Of a stretch of DNA of 64,000 nucleotides, positions 10,001 through 17,510 are shown piece by piece; the stretch's first letter is position 1, and the number at the start of each line of letters is the position of its first letter. The notes under the pieces are model-generated. The model was not told where the DNA came from. It was given only the letters and a program-made list of their open reading frames with translations, and ran no database searches. The translations under genes were made by a program, and so were the position numbers. This DNA comes from Methylotenera versatilis 7 (GTDB lineage: Bacteria; Pseudomonadota; Gammaproteobacteria; Burkholderiales; Methylophilaceae), in contig NZ_JUGF01000001.1 in NCBI RefSeq assembly GCF_000799165.1, positions 558,001 to 622,000 on the forward strand, read 5' to 3'.

Positions 10001-10242
10001 TAAGACCCATTTTAATGACTTCATTGGCGTTTATTGCTGGTGTTTTACCATTAGCCGTTTCTACAGGTGCTGGGGCTAAAAGTCGTGTGTCAATTGGCAC
10101 CGGGATCATTGGCGGCACATTGGCGGCAACTATACTGGCAGTAATCTTCGTACCATTATTTTTTGTGCTGGTAGGCAAGTTATTCAGGTTCAAACATGCA
10201 ACACCAGAGCAATCCTTAAATTCTGGAGCGCAAGATGTATAA
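7099..10242 (+). CDS. RND efflux pump, HAE1 family (AcrB/MexB type)
   Basis: A 1047-residue trimeric inner-membrane proton/drug antiporter. Visible features: N-terminal FFVNRPIFAWVIAIVIML membrane helix, QNKVQQA and NNQVSAG porter segments, the proton-relay pair in LLVDDAIVVVENV of TM4, GSTGVIYRQFSIT in TM6, and the relay Lys in GLSAKNAILIVEFA of TM10. Twelve membrane helices and two large periplasmic loops are expected and the length fits. It is preceded by the adaptor and overlapped by 8 bases by the outer-membrane factor gene, forming a full tripartite pump. Substrates are probably hydrophobic or amphiphilic compounds, not predictable more closely. Confidence 0.96.
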   Translation: MLAHFFVNRPIFAWVIAIVIMLSGVMSITVLPVSQYPDVAPPTVRINATYTGASAETVENSVTQIIEQQLTGIDGLLYFSSSSSSAGSASITVTFAQGTNPDTAQMQVQNKVQQALTRLPATVQAQGITVVKSQTDFLLIAAIYDESDKASATDIADYLVSNMQDPIARVAGVGGVQVFGSRYAMRIWLDPEKLNSYQLMPSDIQSAIEAQNNQVSAGKIGGMPSTAEQQLNATVTSQSKLQTVQQFRDVIVKFNSNGAAVRLGDVARVELGSESYDNVTRMNGHPASGLAVQLAPGANAMSTSAGVKSVIDDLKRGMPDGYNIAYPKDSTAFVKISIIEVVKTLIEAIVLVVIVMFIFLQSWRATLIPAIAVPVVLLGTFTVLSIIGYSINTLTLFGMVLSIGLLVDDAIVVVENVERLMHEKGLSPKEATIESMREITGALIGIATVLSVVFLPMAFFSGSTGVIYRQFSITIVVSMVLSVIVALTLTPALCATFLKKPDVSKSSKGFGRWFNAKFDQLTSGYQSKVATILKQPIRWMLGYAVIVGILGLLLVNLPSSFLPAEDQGEAMVQYTLPVGASVSRTMAVAKEVEEYFLNDEKDNVKGIFTVSGFNFSGSGQNAGMAFVAFKDWDERKGTENNAEGIIGRANQALTKVRDAQVFMLNPPPVRGLGQSSGFELQLQAKADMSRSELKSMRDELISKASNNALITSVRSGALEDTPQLRVDVDQNKAFSLGLSMTDINNTLSAAWAGIYVNDFIDRSRVKKVYIQADAPFRSKPEDINQWFVRGTDGAMTPFSAFANTNWSFGPEILSRYNGLASYQLQGSPATGISSGSAMDEMEQLVKALPQSTNFAWSGLSYQERLASGQTLQLYSISILVIFLCLAALYESWTVPFAVIMIIPLGIFGAILAATLRGLENDVYFQVALVTTMGLSAKNAILIVEFAETAYLKGSSLFEAAVEAAKLRLRPILMTSLAFIAGVLPLAVSTGAGAKSRVSIGTGIIGGTLAATILAVIFVPLFFVLVGKLFRFKHATPEQSLNSGAQDV

Positions 10243-11635
10243 ATACTCAATCATGCTGTTAGGCGCAATATATTTGGCTGGATGCGCATCTTTAGCACCA
10301 ACTTACAGCCAACCTAAAGCGCCACTACCATCCGCGTGGCCAGAAGGCGATAGCTATAAGAGCCAAAATACAGGTGTTCTTGCTACGGATACTTCTTGGG
10401 AGAAATTCATTCTTAACAATAAGATGCGCCAGGTAGTTGAGATTGGGCTAAGTAACAATCGTGATATCAAAATTACACTTGCTAATATTGAGGCGGCAAG
10501 GGCGCAATATCGCGTTCAAGATGCGGCCATGCTCCCGACAATTAATGCAGACGTGACAGGCACCAGAGGTCGTAGTGCCGTGACTTCATCTAATGGTGAA
10601 ATGTCTACATCAAAGGTTGAAAGCTATTCCGCCAGTGTTGGTATGACAGCATATGAAATTGACTTTTTTGGGAAAATTCGCAGTCTTTCAAATGCTGCTC
10701 TTGAAAGCTATCTAGCGACAGAAGAGGCACATCGTACGGCCAAAATCAGCTTAATTTCTGAACTTTTAGGTGCTTATCAAACAATGGCTGCTGACAGCAG
10801 TCAGCTAGCACTATCCAGAAAAACAATGAGTTCGGCTGAAAGTTCGATGACCGTGATACAAAAGCGCTTGGATATCGGTGTTGCAACAAGGCTAGAGCTA
10901 AGGCAAGCCGAAACGGCGTACCAAACTGCACGAGCCGACGTAGCAAATTTGATTACTTTAGTTGCGCAAGATCGTAACGCATTAGAGTTGCTGGCTGGCA
11001 CATCTATTTCAGATGACCTATTACCTGCCGAATTACCAACAAACGAAGTATGGTTTGCGAATATTTCTCCAAGTTTAGATTCCAGCATCCTACTTCAGCG
11101 CCCTGATGTCTTGGTGGCAGAGCATCAGTTAAAATCGGCTAATACAAACATTGGTGCTGCCAGAGCGGCATTTTTTCCTTCTGTAAAACTGACTGCCAGC
11201 ACTGGACTAGCCAGCGCAGAATTAGCAAAATTATTCACAGGGGCTGGCGTTTGGTCTTTAATACCTTCGGTAACTTTACCGATTTTTGATAATGGAACTA
11301 ATAAAGCTAATTTGGATTATGCCAATGCACAGCAAAAACTTTATTTGGCAACCTATGAATTAACGCTACAAACAGCCTTCAAAGAAGTAGCGGATGTGTT
11401 AGCCCGGAATGGAACCATTAAAGAACAGCTGGATGCACAGCAGCATTTAGTAGAGGCGGCTACAGATAGCTATATGATTGCCAATGAGCGTTACAAAAAG
11501 GGGGTTTCAACTTATTTAGAGGCGCTTGATGCGCAGCGCGTACTATATGCTTCTGAAAAAACATTGATTACTGTAAAGTTACTTGAATACGAAAATCATC
11601 GGGCTTTATATAAAGTATTGGGTGGCGGAGCTTAA
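10235..11635 (+). CDS. RND outer-membrane efflux channel (OprM/NodT type)
   Basis: A 466-residue outer-membrane lipoprotein. The lipobox YLAGCAS is near residue 16. The two repeated TolC-like halves are visible: the first with NRDIKITLANIEAARAQY and SYEIDFFGK-type segments (YEIDFFGKIRSLSNAA), the second with LLQRPDVLVAEHQLKSAN, IGAARAAFFPSVKL and RYKKGVSTYLEALDAQR. These are the classical landmarks of the family. The start overlaps the pump stop by 8 bases, showing translational coupling. It completes the MarR-controlled tripartite efflux operon. Confidence 0.94.
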   Translation: MYKYSIMLLGAIYLAGCASLAPTYSQPKAPLPSAWPEGDSYKSQNTGVLATDTSWEKFILNNKMRQVVEIGLSNNRDIKITLANIEAARAQYRVQDAAMLPTINADVTGTRGRSAVTSSNGEMSTSKVESYSASVGMTAYEIDFFGKIRSLSNAALESYLATEEAHRTAKISLISELLGAYQTMAADSSQLALSRKTMSSAESSMTVIQKRLDIGVATRLELRQAETAYQTARADVANLITLVAQDRNALELLAGTSISDDLLPAELPTNEVWFANISPSLDSSILLQRPDVLVAEHQLKSANTNIGAARAAFFPSVKLTASTGLASAELAKLFTGAGVWSLIPSVTLPIFDNGTNKANLDYANAQQKLYLATYELTLQTAFKEVADVLARNGTIKEQLDAQQHLVEAATDSYMIANERYKKGVSTYLEALDAQRVLYASEKTLITVKLLEYENHRALYKVLGGGA

Positions 11636-11643
11636 GCTTCTTT

Positions 11644-11667
11644 TAATGCGCTAGTACGCTTGCATTA
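11644..11667. terminator. Weak convergent hairpin between RND operon and relA
   Basis: TAATGC (11644-11649) and GCATTA (11662-11667) can pair with a further GC/GC step inside. It abuts the relA stop codon. T-tracts are poor, so termination strength is uncertain. Confidence 0.35.
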
Positions 11668-13884
11668 CTAAACACGCCGCCGCGCCGTAATGACGTTTGG
11701 CACCTGCTGAATCAGTGTCAGCAGGCGGTTGAGTTGCTCCGGGTTTGAAATTTCGATCGAAAACTGCATAAATGCCAGATTGTTCCTGCTCATGGTATTG
11801 GCTTTGATGGCGTTGACCTTTTCCCGAACGAATAGGTCGCTAATGTCGCGTAACAGGCCTTGGCGGTCATGGGCTTCCACTTCAATATCGATGTCCGCAC
11901 TGGCATTCTCGTTACCCCACTGAGCACTGAGTAGTCGGTTGTGTCGTTCTTCTGGCAATCGTGTAATGAAGGTACAGGCTTTGCGATGAATGGTCACGCC
12001 ATGATCGCGTGTGAGGTAGCCAACAATTACGTCCGCAGGCATTGGTTTGCAGCATTTGGCAATACTAGTCTGTAGGTTGCCGATGCCTTCGATGACAATC
12101 CCTGACTTAGATTGTGCAGTCGTGATGCGCTTCGGGACGAGTGGGCGAGTGGTTTCTGGTTTGGGCGCTGTTTGCTCTTGAATAACGAGAGCAATCTGAT
12201 GCTCACTGATATCCCCGCGTCCAATGGCAGCCAAAAAATCTTCAAGTTTCTGGAATTGCAGTTTCTGTGCAATTTTTTCCTGATTAACGGCACCAGCGCC
12301 TGCTCGATGTAACTCACGATCCAGCTTCGCTCGACCTTGTGCAACATTTTCCTCGAAATTTTGATATTTAAACCAGTGCCTAACTTTAGCGCGTGCGCTT
12401 GAACTTTGCAGGAAGCCAAGCCCTGCACTTAGCCAGTCACGGCTGGGTGAGCCAAGCTTTGAAGTCAGGATTTCCACTCTCTGACCGTTTTGCAGCTTGG
12501 TATTGAGCGGCACGATGCTTCCATTTACCTTGGCGCCGCGTGTACGATGACCTAAATCGGTATGCAGGGCGTAAGCAAAATCAATCGGGGTTGCGCCCTT
12601 GGGCAGGTCAATCACTTTACCCTGGGGAGTCAGCACGTAGACCTTGTCCTGGAAAAGTTCGCTCTTAAATTGTTCCAACAGATCGCCGTTGACGGCAACT
12701 TCATCCTTCCATGCCAATATCTGGCGCAGCCATGCGACTTGCTCGTCGAATTTGGCATCGGATTTCCCGCCTTCCTTGTAGCGCCAGTGTGCAGCAACCC
12801 CCAATTCAGAGTGTTGGTGCATTTCAAAAGTACGTATCTGAACTTCCAGCGCCAAGTCGCGAGGGCCACTGACAGCGGTATGCAATGAACGATAGTTATT
12901 ACTCTTGGCACGCGCAATGTAGTCGTCAAATTCGCCGGGGATAGGCTGCCATAAGTTGTGAATCAGGCCGAGTGCTGCGTAGCAGTCCTTGATGTCATCG
13001 ACCAAAATCCGTACTGCACGTACATCATAGAGCTTGCTGAAATCCAACTGCTTGCTTTTCATCTTCTTGATGATGCTGTAGATATGTTTGGGCCGTCCGC
13101 TCACTTCCCCCTTAATGCCAGCTTCGCTCAATTCATGTTTTAACTGTGCCACGACGTCAATAATGTATTGCTCTCGGTCAACGCGGCGTTCATCCAGCAT
13201 TTTTGCAACATCTTTGTAGAGTTTAGGCTCTAGGTAACGCAGTGAAAGGTCTTCCAGCTCCCACTTGATCTGCCACACACCAAGACGGTTAGCCAATGGT
13301 GCGAAAATTCCCTGGCTTTCCTGTGCAATTTGCTTTTGCTGGGCTGGGCTAGCACCCGACAAGCTGCGCAAGGTTTGTGTACGCTCAGCCAGCTTAATCA
13401 GCACTACACGGATATCTTGCACCATAGCCAGCAACATTTTGCGCAGGCTTTCTATCTGCTGCGACTGGTCGCTGTTTTTTCGATCCGATCCGTGGCTACC
13501 TTCAAACTCACTAAATGCCTGAATTTGCTCCATGCGTAAAATACCTTCGACCAAACCAGCAATATTGGCGCTAAAACGTGCTTCCAATATTTCCTGCCAA
13601 TCGTCCAGATAACCTGGCACTGCATGCAATATGGTGGCAGCAATCGCCTCTACATCCATGTTCATATCGATGAGAATAGTCGCGACCCCCAGCGCATGTT
13701 GCAACAGTGGTGCGCCGGTCAGCTCGGTATGACCAGAGTAGAGTGGGGCAGCCAATTCACAGGCATGGCGAATCAACTCGATTTCGGTAGGTGAAAAACG
13801 CTTCGCCAAAGTCTCAATCCATGAGGAGACATCACTCTCATTCGAGGCGAGCAAATCAGAAGTTGGGTTATAAACAGAGATCAT
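11668..13884 (-). CDS. relA: GTP pyrophosphokinase RelA
   Basis: Ribosome-associated (p)ppGpp synthetase of the stringent response, 738 residues. Domains in order: pseudo-hydrolase region (about 30-200) in which the HD metal motif is replaced by LHAVPGY at residues 86-92; synthetase domain (about 240-380) with the RelA-type acidic motif EFDDY at 318-322 (bifunctional enzymes have RxKD there), NNYRSLHT and EVQIRT at 347-352; TGS domain (about 410-475) with VYVLTPQGKVIDLPKGATPIDFAYALHT-type residues; zinc-finger-like region with KCCKP; and a C-terminal ACT domain from about 660. The protein is therefore predicted to synthesise but not hydrolyse the alarmone. A bifunctional SpoT must be elsewhere in the genome. 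Confidence 0.95.
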   Translation of the reverse strand: MISVYNPTSDLLASNESDVSSWIETLAKRFSPTEIELIRHACELAAPLYSGHTELTGAPLLQHALGVATILIDMNMDVEAIAATILHAVPGYLDDWQEILEARFSANIAGLVEGILRMEQIQAFSEFEGSHGSDRKNSDQSQQIESLRKMLLAMVQDIRVVLIKLAERTQTLRSLSGASPAQQKQIAQESQGIFAPLANRLGVWQIKWELEDLSLRYLEPKLYKDVAKMLDERRVDREQYIIDVVAQLKHELSEAGIKGEVSGRPKHIYSIIKKMKSKQLDFSKLYDVRAVRILVDDIKDCYAALGLIHNLWQPIPGEFDDYIARAKSNNYRSLHTAVSGPRDLALEVQIRTFEMHQHSELGVAAHWRYKEGGKSDAKFDEQVAWLRQILAWKDEVAVNGDLLEQFKSELFQDKVYVLTPQGKVIDLPKGATPIDFAYALHTDLGHRTRGAKVNGSIVPLNTKLQNGQRVEILTSKLGSPSRDWLSAGLGFLQSSSARAKVRHWFKYQNFEENVAQGRAKLDRELHRAGAGAVNQEKIAQKLQFQKLEDFLAAIGRGDISEHQIALVIQEQTAPKPETTRPLVPKRITTAQSKSGIVIEGIGNLQTSIAKCCKPMPADVIVGYLTRDHGVTIHRKACTFITRLPEERHNRLLSAQWGNENASADIDIEVEAHDRQGLLRDISDLFVREKVNAIKANTMSRNNLAFMQFSIEISNPEQLNRLLTLIQQVPNVITARRRV

Positions 13885-14180
13885 GAAATATTATCGCATC
13901 AAAGCACTAGTTTTTTGTGTTGGGTAGATTTCGATACATGTATTTTCCATTGGAATGCGTAGCTTTCTGCACCTCCTAGCGGATTTGTAAATGGTAACTT
14001 GAAAAGAATAGTAGTGATGAAGCGTACTTAATATTTGTGTTAGATGTGTATAAGCCTGCTATTGAAGTAGATAGGTGGCAAGAAATGTGGAGTAAAATAA
14101 ATGCCTGATGCAACTGTGTGCATGACAGGTATATTAATAATTTTTATCATTAATATTTATAAGAAATAAGAAGGTAGACA

Positions 14181-14762
14181 ATGCAAATTGCTGATATTGG
14201 CCCACTTCCATTAACACTTATTGCGTCACTAGTGATTGCAGTCATTCTGTTGGCAATACGCGTGTTCATCATGCAGCGTGTGCAGCAGAAACGGCAGCGC
14301 GAGAATAGGCAGGAGACAGAGCGACTTAAATCCCTTGTGGCCGCATATCGCTCGCTTGCCGGTTCATTTACACCAGCAAGGCAAGATCATACTCCCCAGT
14401 TAGAGGAAACACTTGCAGATATCATATTATTTGGCTCTATTACTCAAGTTGAGCTATCGGTTGCTTGTGCAAACGGCTTAAAGAATGATGAATATGTAGA
14501 TTTTCAACCACTAATTAAATCGCTACGCTCAGACCTGCGTACCCAGCTGGGTTTAGAGCAAATTCCAAGCACCCTCGCAATGCCAGCATCAGGCCCAGCA
14601 AGACTGTCCCGCTCAATGCGTGGTGAGGATGAAGGAGGTGGCCGTGGAGATGGAGGTGCTAAAGGTGGTGGATCTGGTGGCGGCGGCGGTGGCGCGGCAG
14701 CAGGAGCGGGCGGTTTAGGCGCTGGACTAATTGTAGCTGAAGCTAGCACCTCTAAAGATTAG
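14181..14762 (+). CDS. Unrecognised single-pass membrane protein with glycine-rich tail
   Basis: 193 residues; no family recognised. An N-terminal membrane helix (about residues 10-30) is followed by a basic segment QRVQQKRQRENRQ, then a helical region with repeated hydrophobic spacing (about 45-130). The last 50 residues are almost only Gly, Ala and Ser with a few charges. AAGGTAG just upstream supports ATG 14181. The tail is low-complexity coding DNA; the opposite strand reads as a proline-rich open frame that is only its shadow. The gene is isolated, with no operon partners. It could be a membrane-tethered scaffold, but nothing proves a role. Confidence 0.6.
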   Translation: MQIADIGPLPLTLIASLVIAVILLAIRVFIMQRVQQKRQRENRQETERLKSLVAAYRSLAGSFTPARQDHTPQLEETLADIILFGSITQVELSVACANGLKNDEYVDFQPLIKSLRSDLRTQLGLEQIPSTLAMPASGPARLSRSMRGEDEGGGRGDGGAKGGGSGGGGGGAAAGAGGLGAGLIVAEASTSKD

Positions 14763-14887
14763 AAATGAAATTATGCGTATGTAATAGCGTTTTTATTACT
14801 GGTTTAGTGAATGGAATAATTGGTTTAGAAAATACTAACCTGTTGGTAAGTTAATGTGTATTTAAAAGTTTTTTATAATTTTTAGAG

Positions 14888-14944
14888 GTTAGGGCGTTAA
14901 CAAGCATTATTTTAATGCGGTTGATGCTAGGTTAGGGTATTAAC
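14888..14944. repeat. Two copies of the GTTAGGGTATTAAC-type repeat
   Basis: GTTAGGGCGTTAAC at 14888-14901 and GTTAGGGTATTAAC at 14931-14944 are 43 bases apart in the same orientation. Between them AGCA and TGCT can pair, together with TTAAC and GTTAG, into an imperfect hairpin. Related motifs occur at 15990-16003, 16982-16995 and (inverted) 17511-17524. Confidence 0.65.
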
Positions 14945-14951
14945 ATACCTT

Positions 14952-14973
14952 TTTTATCAAGCCGCTAAAAGCT
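14952..14973 (-). repeat. 22-bp direct repeat, copy A
   Basis: Identical over 22 bases to 17003-17024 (core TATCAAGCCGCTAAAAGCT). Read on the - strand it encodes the end of a peptide, KQLLAA plus stop, matching the C-terminal codons of two small open frames further on (17008-17097 and 17322-17498). It appears to be a fragment of that gene family's 3' end. Confidence 0.7.
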
Positions 14974-15018
14974 GTTTTTCGGGTGAGGTTAATTGATATA
15001 CAGATTAATGAAAATAAA

Positions 15019-15852
15019 TTATGTAAATTTCCCATTAGCTCCTCGTGTTTTTGATATTCCGATATTGAAATCTATAATTGAAATTTCATAGCTCTGAAAA
15101 AGCACGTCCTTATCTAAATAACAAGGAGTCATGGTTTCATTTTTAAGTAAATCTAATTTATAAGATGTAACTCCCTTATTTGCCTCGTTATCACAGGTTC
15201 TAACTAGGCGATTTAAGATATTCCCACCTCTATCCTTAGCAAAAATTAAACTAAATCCTTCTGGAAGATAGTCATTTTTATATATTTTACTTTCACGTAG
15301 TGAAATGCTCCTATGTGACTCTGTGTCTGAATCTGTTACAAAGCCGATTTTGGAGTTTGTATTAGAGCTTTCGGTTTTTGAAATATGCTTGGCCATCATT
15401 AAAATAGCTAACATTTCTGGCCTTTCTTCATAGGGAATATTATTAAATACTAATAAATACCCATGATTCTCAGGCTTTTGGTATTGAAAGCCACCTTCAA
15501 CTTTCACTAATTTCAAACGAATTAAGAATGAGACTGAAAGTCTTTTTCCGTTTATTAGCTCTATAGGGCTATTAGTGTCAATAACAAAAAACGAATCAAA
15601 CCTAGACAACTCAACTAATCCATCAAAAGACTGACCCTCGTTCTCAGATTCCATCACTAAGTAAGCTTTTTCTTTATTTCCCCCTTTGTATGAAATTACT
15701 TTTTTGCTTCTTAATGGCTCAGCCTTTAAACCCTTAGAATCTATAAGTTGTAAATAGCCATTGTCATCCCAGTACCCCGTATATCCAGAATGGCCTTGTG
15801 GAAGGTGATATGTAATTTGGGTAGTCCTATGTTTTAAAATGGTTTTTTTCAA
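15019..15852 (-). CDS. Unrecognised 277-residue protein
   Basis: No domain recognised. The start is TTG at 15852, supported by a strong GGGG ribosome-binding site six bases upstream. The protein is predicted cytoplasmic, without signal peptide or membrane helix. The first third has short strand-like repeats with many Gly, Tyr and Lys (HSGYTGYWDDNGYLQL); the middle carries RLSVSFLIRLKLVKVEGGFQY; charged and polar residues dominate. Codon use is markedly AT-rich compared with relA. Genes with related short repeats flank it. It may be acquired accessory DNA, and no function is proposed. Confidence 0.6.
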   Translation of the reverse strand: MKKTILKHRTTQITYHLPQGHSGYTGYWDDNGYLQLIDSKGLKAEPLRSKKVISYKGGNKEKAYLVMESENEGQSFDGLVELSRFDSFFVIDTNSPIELINGKRLSVSFLIRLKLVKVEGGFQYQKPENHGYLLVFNNIPYEERPEMLAILMMAKHISKTESSNTNSKIGFVTDSDTESHRSISLRESKIYKNDYLPEGFSLIFAKDRGGNILNRLVRTCDNEANKGVTSYKLDLLKNETMTPCYLDKDVLFQSYEISIIDFNIGISKTRGANGKFT

Positions 15853-15896
15853 AATATTCCCCTTTAATTAAGCTCTTAGTTGCGTTTACGTTAATT

Positions 15897-15915
15897 TCAA
15901 CAATTGTATTGTTGA
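15897..15915. promoter_or_regulatory. Perfect hairpin/palindrome upstream of the 277-residue gene
   Basis: TCAACAAT (15897-15904), spacer TGT, ATTGTTGA (15908-15915). It lies 45 bases upstream of the TTG start at 15852, in the divergent region with the gene at 16057. The size and position suit an operator; no T-tract suggests a terminator. Confidence 0.5.
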
Positions 15916-15989
15916 CTTAAACTAAACTTAATATCACTAAAAATTTAGCATGGGGCAATCAAATGCAAACGTCATTTGTATTATGCTGG

Positions 15990-16003
15990 GTTAGAGTGTT
16001 GAC
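15990..16003. repeat. GTTAGAGTGTTGAC, diverged copy of the island repeat
   Basis: On the - strand the surrounding 22 bases match the copy at 14931-14944 at 17 of 22 positions, including the CTAACC and AGCAT blocks. It lies between two divergent orphan genes. Confidence 0.5.
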
Positions 16004-16056
16004 GTAAAATGTTGTAATCTCATGAAATATATTTCATAAAACTTGAGTTGATAATA

Positions 16057-16911
16057 ATGAATAAAAATGTTTGGATTTTTGGGGTATTGATTCCTTTTTT
16101 TGTTGGTATTACTACAAATTATTTTAATAACTATTTTAATAATGAACCAAAAGCGCTTAAGTTGCAGGTAACTTCTACAGTCTCACTACAGCCTGAATTG
16201 GCAGAGCCGATAAATGAACTTAAGGTGTTATTTGATGGGGAAGAATTAAAACAACCATATGTCTCCACATTGGAACTTGAAAATGAAGGCTCTAAAGATA
16301 TATTAGTTTCGGACTTCGAGTCGCCTATTGAAATACTTGTTTTCGATCCGGTTAAAATGCTTAAAACTAAAATAGTTAGCACTACACCCAAAGATATAAG
16401 AAGTGAAATATTTATTGAAAATAATCGTTTAAAAGTTAAGCCACAACTATTGAATTCCTTAGATAAACTAACTTTTTCGCTAGTTACATCAGGTGGAAAA
16501 CCGGAGTTCAGCCCTTATGCAAGAATTGCGGGTATCAAAAGTATAAATTTTAAACAAAATGTTAAAGAGAAGGATGAAATTAATATTCCAACAGGAATAA
16601 TATTCTTTATTATCAGCATCTTGTCTTTATATGTTTGCCTATACTTCGTGGATAAATTTTCTACTAAAAGAAAAGTAGAAATTGATTGGAAGATGTCATC
16701 ATTAATAATCCCAGTGATGCTTTTAACTGGTGCAGTCACAAATGTAATTTTCTTAAAATATATAGGTATAGAAACATCAACCTCTAATGTATTTATTTCT
16801 GCTGTAATAACGACCATCTTAATATCAATAGTTTTATTAATTCAATTTAAAATCCCAAAATCTAAAGTGGCTGTTGTAGCGGCTAAGCCTATCTTTGACA
16901 ATGATGATTAG
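16057..16911 (+). CDS. Unrecognised multi-pass membrane protein
   Basis: 284 residues from ATG 16057 (a TTG at 16048 is an alternative). The pattern is one N-terminal membrane helix (about 3-22), then a polar domain of about 150 residues rich in strand-like segments (LKVLFDGEELKQPYVSTLELENEG), then three membrane helices from about residue 180 to 270, and an acidic end (IFDNDD). No family is recognised. The polar domain resembles the generic extracytoplasmic beta-domains of orphan membrane proteins. It is AT-rich like its divergent neighbour. The two could form a functional pair, but only their proximity suggests it. Confidence 0.6.
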   Translation: MNKNVWIFGVLIPFFVGITTNYFNNYFNNEPKALKLQVTSTVSLQPELAEPINELKVLFDGEELKQPYVSTLELENEGSKDILVSDFESPIEILVFDPVKMLKTKIVSTTPKDIRSEIFIENNRLKVKPQLLNSLDKLTFSLVTSGGKPEFSPYARIAGIKSINFKQNVKEKDEINIPTGIIFFIISILSLYVCLYFVDKFSTKRKVEIDWKMSSLIIPVMLLTGAVTNVIFLKYIGIETSTSNVFISAVITTILISIVLLIQFKIPKSKVAVVAAKPIFDNDD

Positions 16912-16981
16912 TATTTTTTAATGAAATCTCATTAGTAAATGCAAAAAACTAAGTATTAGAGGGGTTTTAATATTTCTCTGA

Positions 16982-16995
16982 GGTAGGGTATTGCC
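16982..16995. repeat. GGTAGGGTATTGCC, copy of the island repeat
   Basis: It lies just before the second 22-bp direct repeat (17003-17024), the same arrangement as the copy at 14931-14944 before 14952-14973. The two repeat blocks therefore share about 45 bases of common layout. Confidence 0.6.
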
Positions 16996-17002
16996 GATCT
17001 TA

Positions 17003-17024
17003 TTTTATCAAGCCGCTAAAAGCT
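17003..17024 (-). repeat. 22-bp direct repeat, copy B
   Basis: Identical to 14952-14973. It overlaps the stop codon and last codons of the 29-residue frame. The two copies, about 2.05 kb apart in the same orientation, bracket the two orphan genes at 15019-15852 and 16057-16911. Confidence 0.75.
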
Positions 17025-17097
17025 CTTTTTTGCGCATCCGCAATTCCACCTCATCAAGAGCAACAATAACTTCACCAAACAGTTCTAAACTCAGCAT
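17008..17097 (-). CDS. 29-residue ORF or remnant of a small gene family
   Basis: An ATG at 17097 preceded by AAAAGG at a good distance opens a 29-codon frame ending at 17008. It contains LFGEVIVALDEVEL, clearly related to LFGQIAISLDDIEL of the + strand frame starting at 17204, and ends KKELLAA, like the ends of the frame at 17322-17498 (KKQLIRA) and of the fragment at 14952. It may therefore join the beginning and end of a longer ancestral gene by internal deletion. Whether it is translated is unknown. Confidence 0.45.
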   Translation of the reverse strand: MLSLELFGEVIVALDEVELRMRKKELLAA

Positions 17098-17129
17098 ACA
17101 GAACCTTTTCAGGAAGTATGCCCCCAATT

Positions 17130-17157
17130 TTGACAATTATTTAACTTCGTATAATGT
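17130..17157 (+). promoter_or_regulatory. Putative sigma-70 promoter for the small gene at 17204
   Basis: TTGACA (17130-17135), 16 bases, TAATGT (17152-17157); an overlapping TATAAT starts two bases earlier at a shorter spacing. ATG 17204 lies about 40 bases downstream with AGGA eight to ten bases ahead of it. Confidence 0.5.
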
Positions 17158-17203
17158 ATATTATGTTAAATTATAAGACGGTAGATCTACAGGATCTGTG
17201 AAG

Positions 17204-17380
17204 ATGGTTTACTCTTACGACCTATTTGGCCAGATCGCTATTTCTTTAGATGATATAGAGCTTTACTTAAACAGCTTGCCAAACTTTACAAACTCAACAA
17301 GCAGGTTAAGACGGCAAAATTATGCTGATTGCACTAATAAGGAATTGCGTAATTTACAAACGCCGTTTGCGCACAGCTAG
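17204..17380 (+). CDS. Small ORF, first half of a possibly frameshifted gene
   Basis: 58 residues from ATG 17204. The N-terminal LFGQIAISLDDIEL matches the 29-residue - strand frame at 17008-17097. The C-terminal third does not resemble that family and overlaps the next frame (17322-17498), whose end does match. The simplest reading is one ancestral gene of about 98 codons split by a +1 frameshift; overlapping genes or programmed frameshifting are alternatives. No function recognised. Confidence 0.45.
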   Translation: MVYSYDLFGQIAISLDDIELYLNSLPNFTNSTSRLRRQNYADCTNKELRNLQTPFAHS

Positions 17381-17498
17381 AAATGCACGCTATCAAGCAA
17401 AAGTTAAACTTAAAGTCGTTAAGGCTAAAAAGCTTGAACAGAGAAAAACTCGTGAAACTTTGGCAATTGAAGTTAAAAAACAGCTTATTCGGGCTTGA
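17322..17498 (+). CDS. Small very basic ORF, second half of a possibly frameshifted gene
   Basis: 58 residues from ATG 17322; the frame is open from 17310. It is strongly basic (over 15 Lys and Arg, e.g. KRRLRTARNARYQAKVKLKVVKAKK) and probably helical, so nucleic-acid binding is conceivable. It ends KKQLIRA, like the 29-residue frame and the 14952 fragment, and is followed by AATACCCTAACC, also found downstream of the other copies. It lies +1 relative to the frame at 17204. Confidence 0.45.
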   Translation: MLIALIRNCVIYKRRLRTARNARYQAKVKLKVVKAKKLEQRKTRETLAIEVKKQLIRA

Positions 17499-17510
17499 TT
17501 AAAAAGACGT

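Noticed and set aside
14504-14749. Proline-rich open frame on the - strand
   Set aside because: It is the complement of the Gly/Ala-rich codons of the + strand gene at 14181 and lacks a ribosome-binding site.
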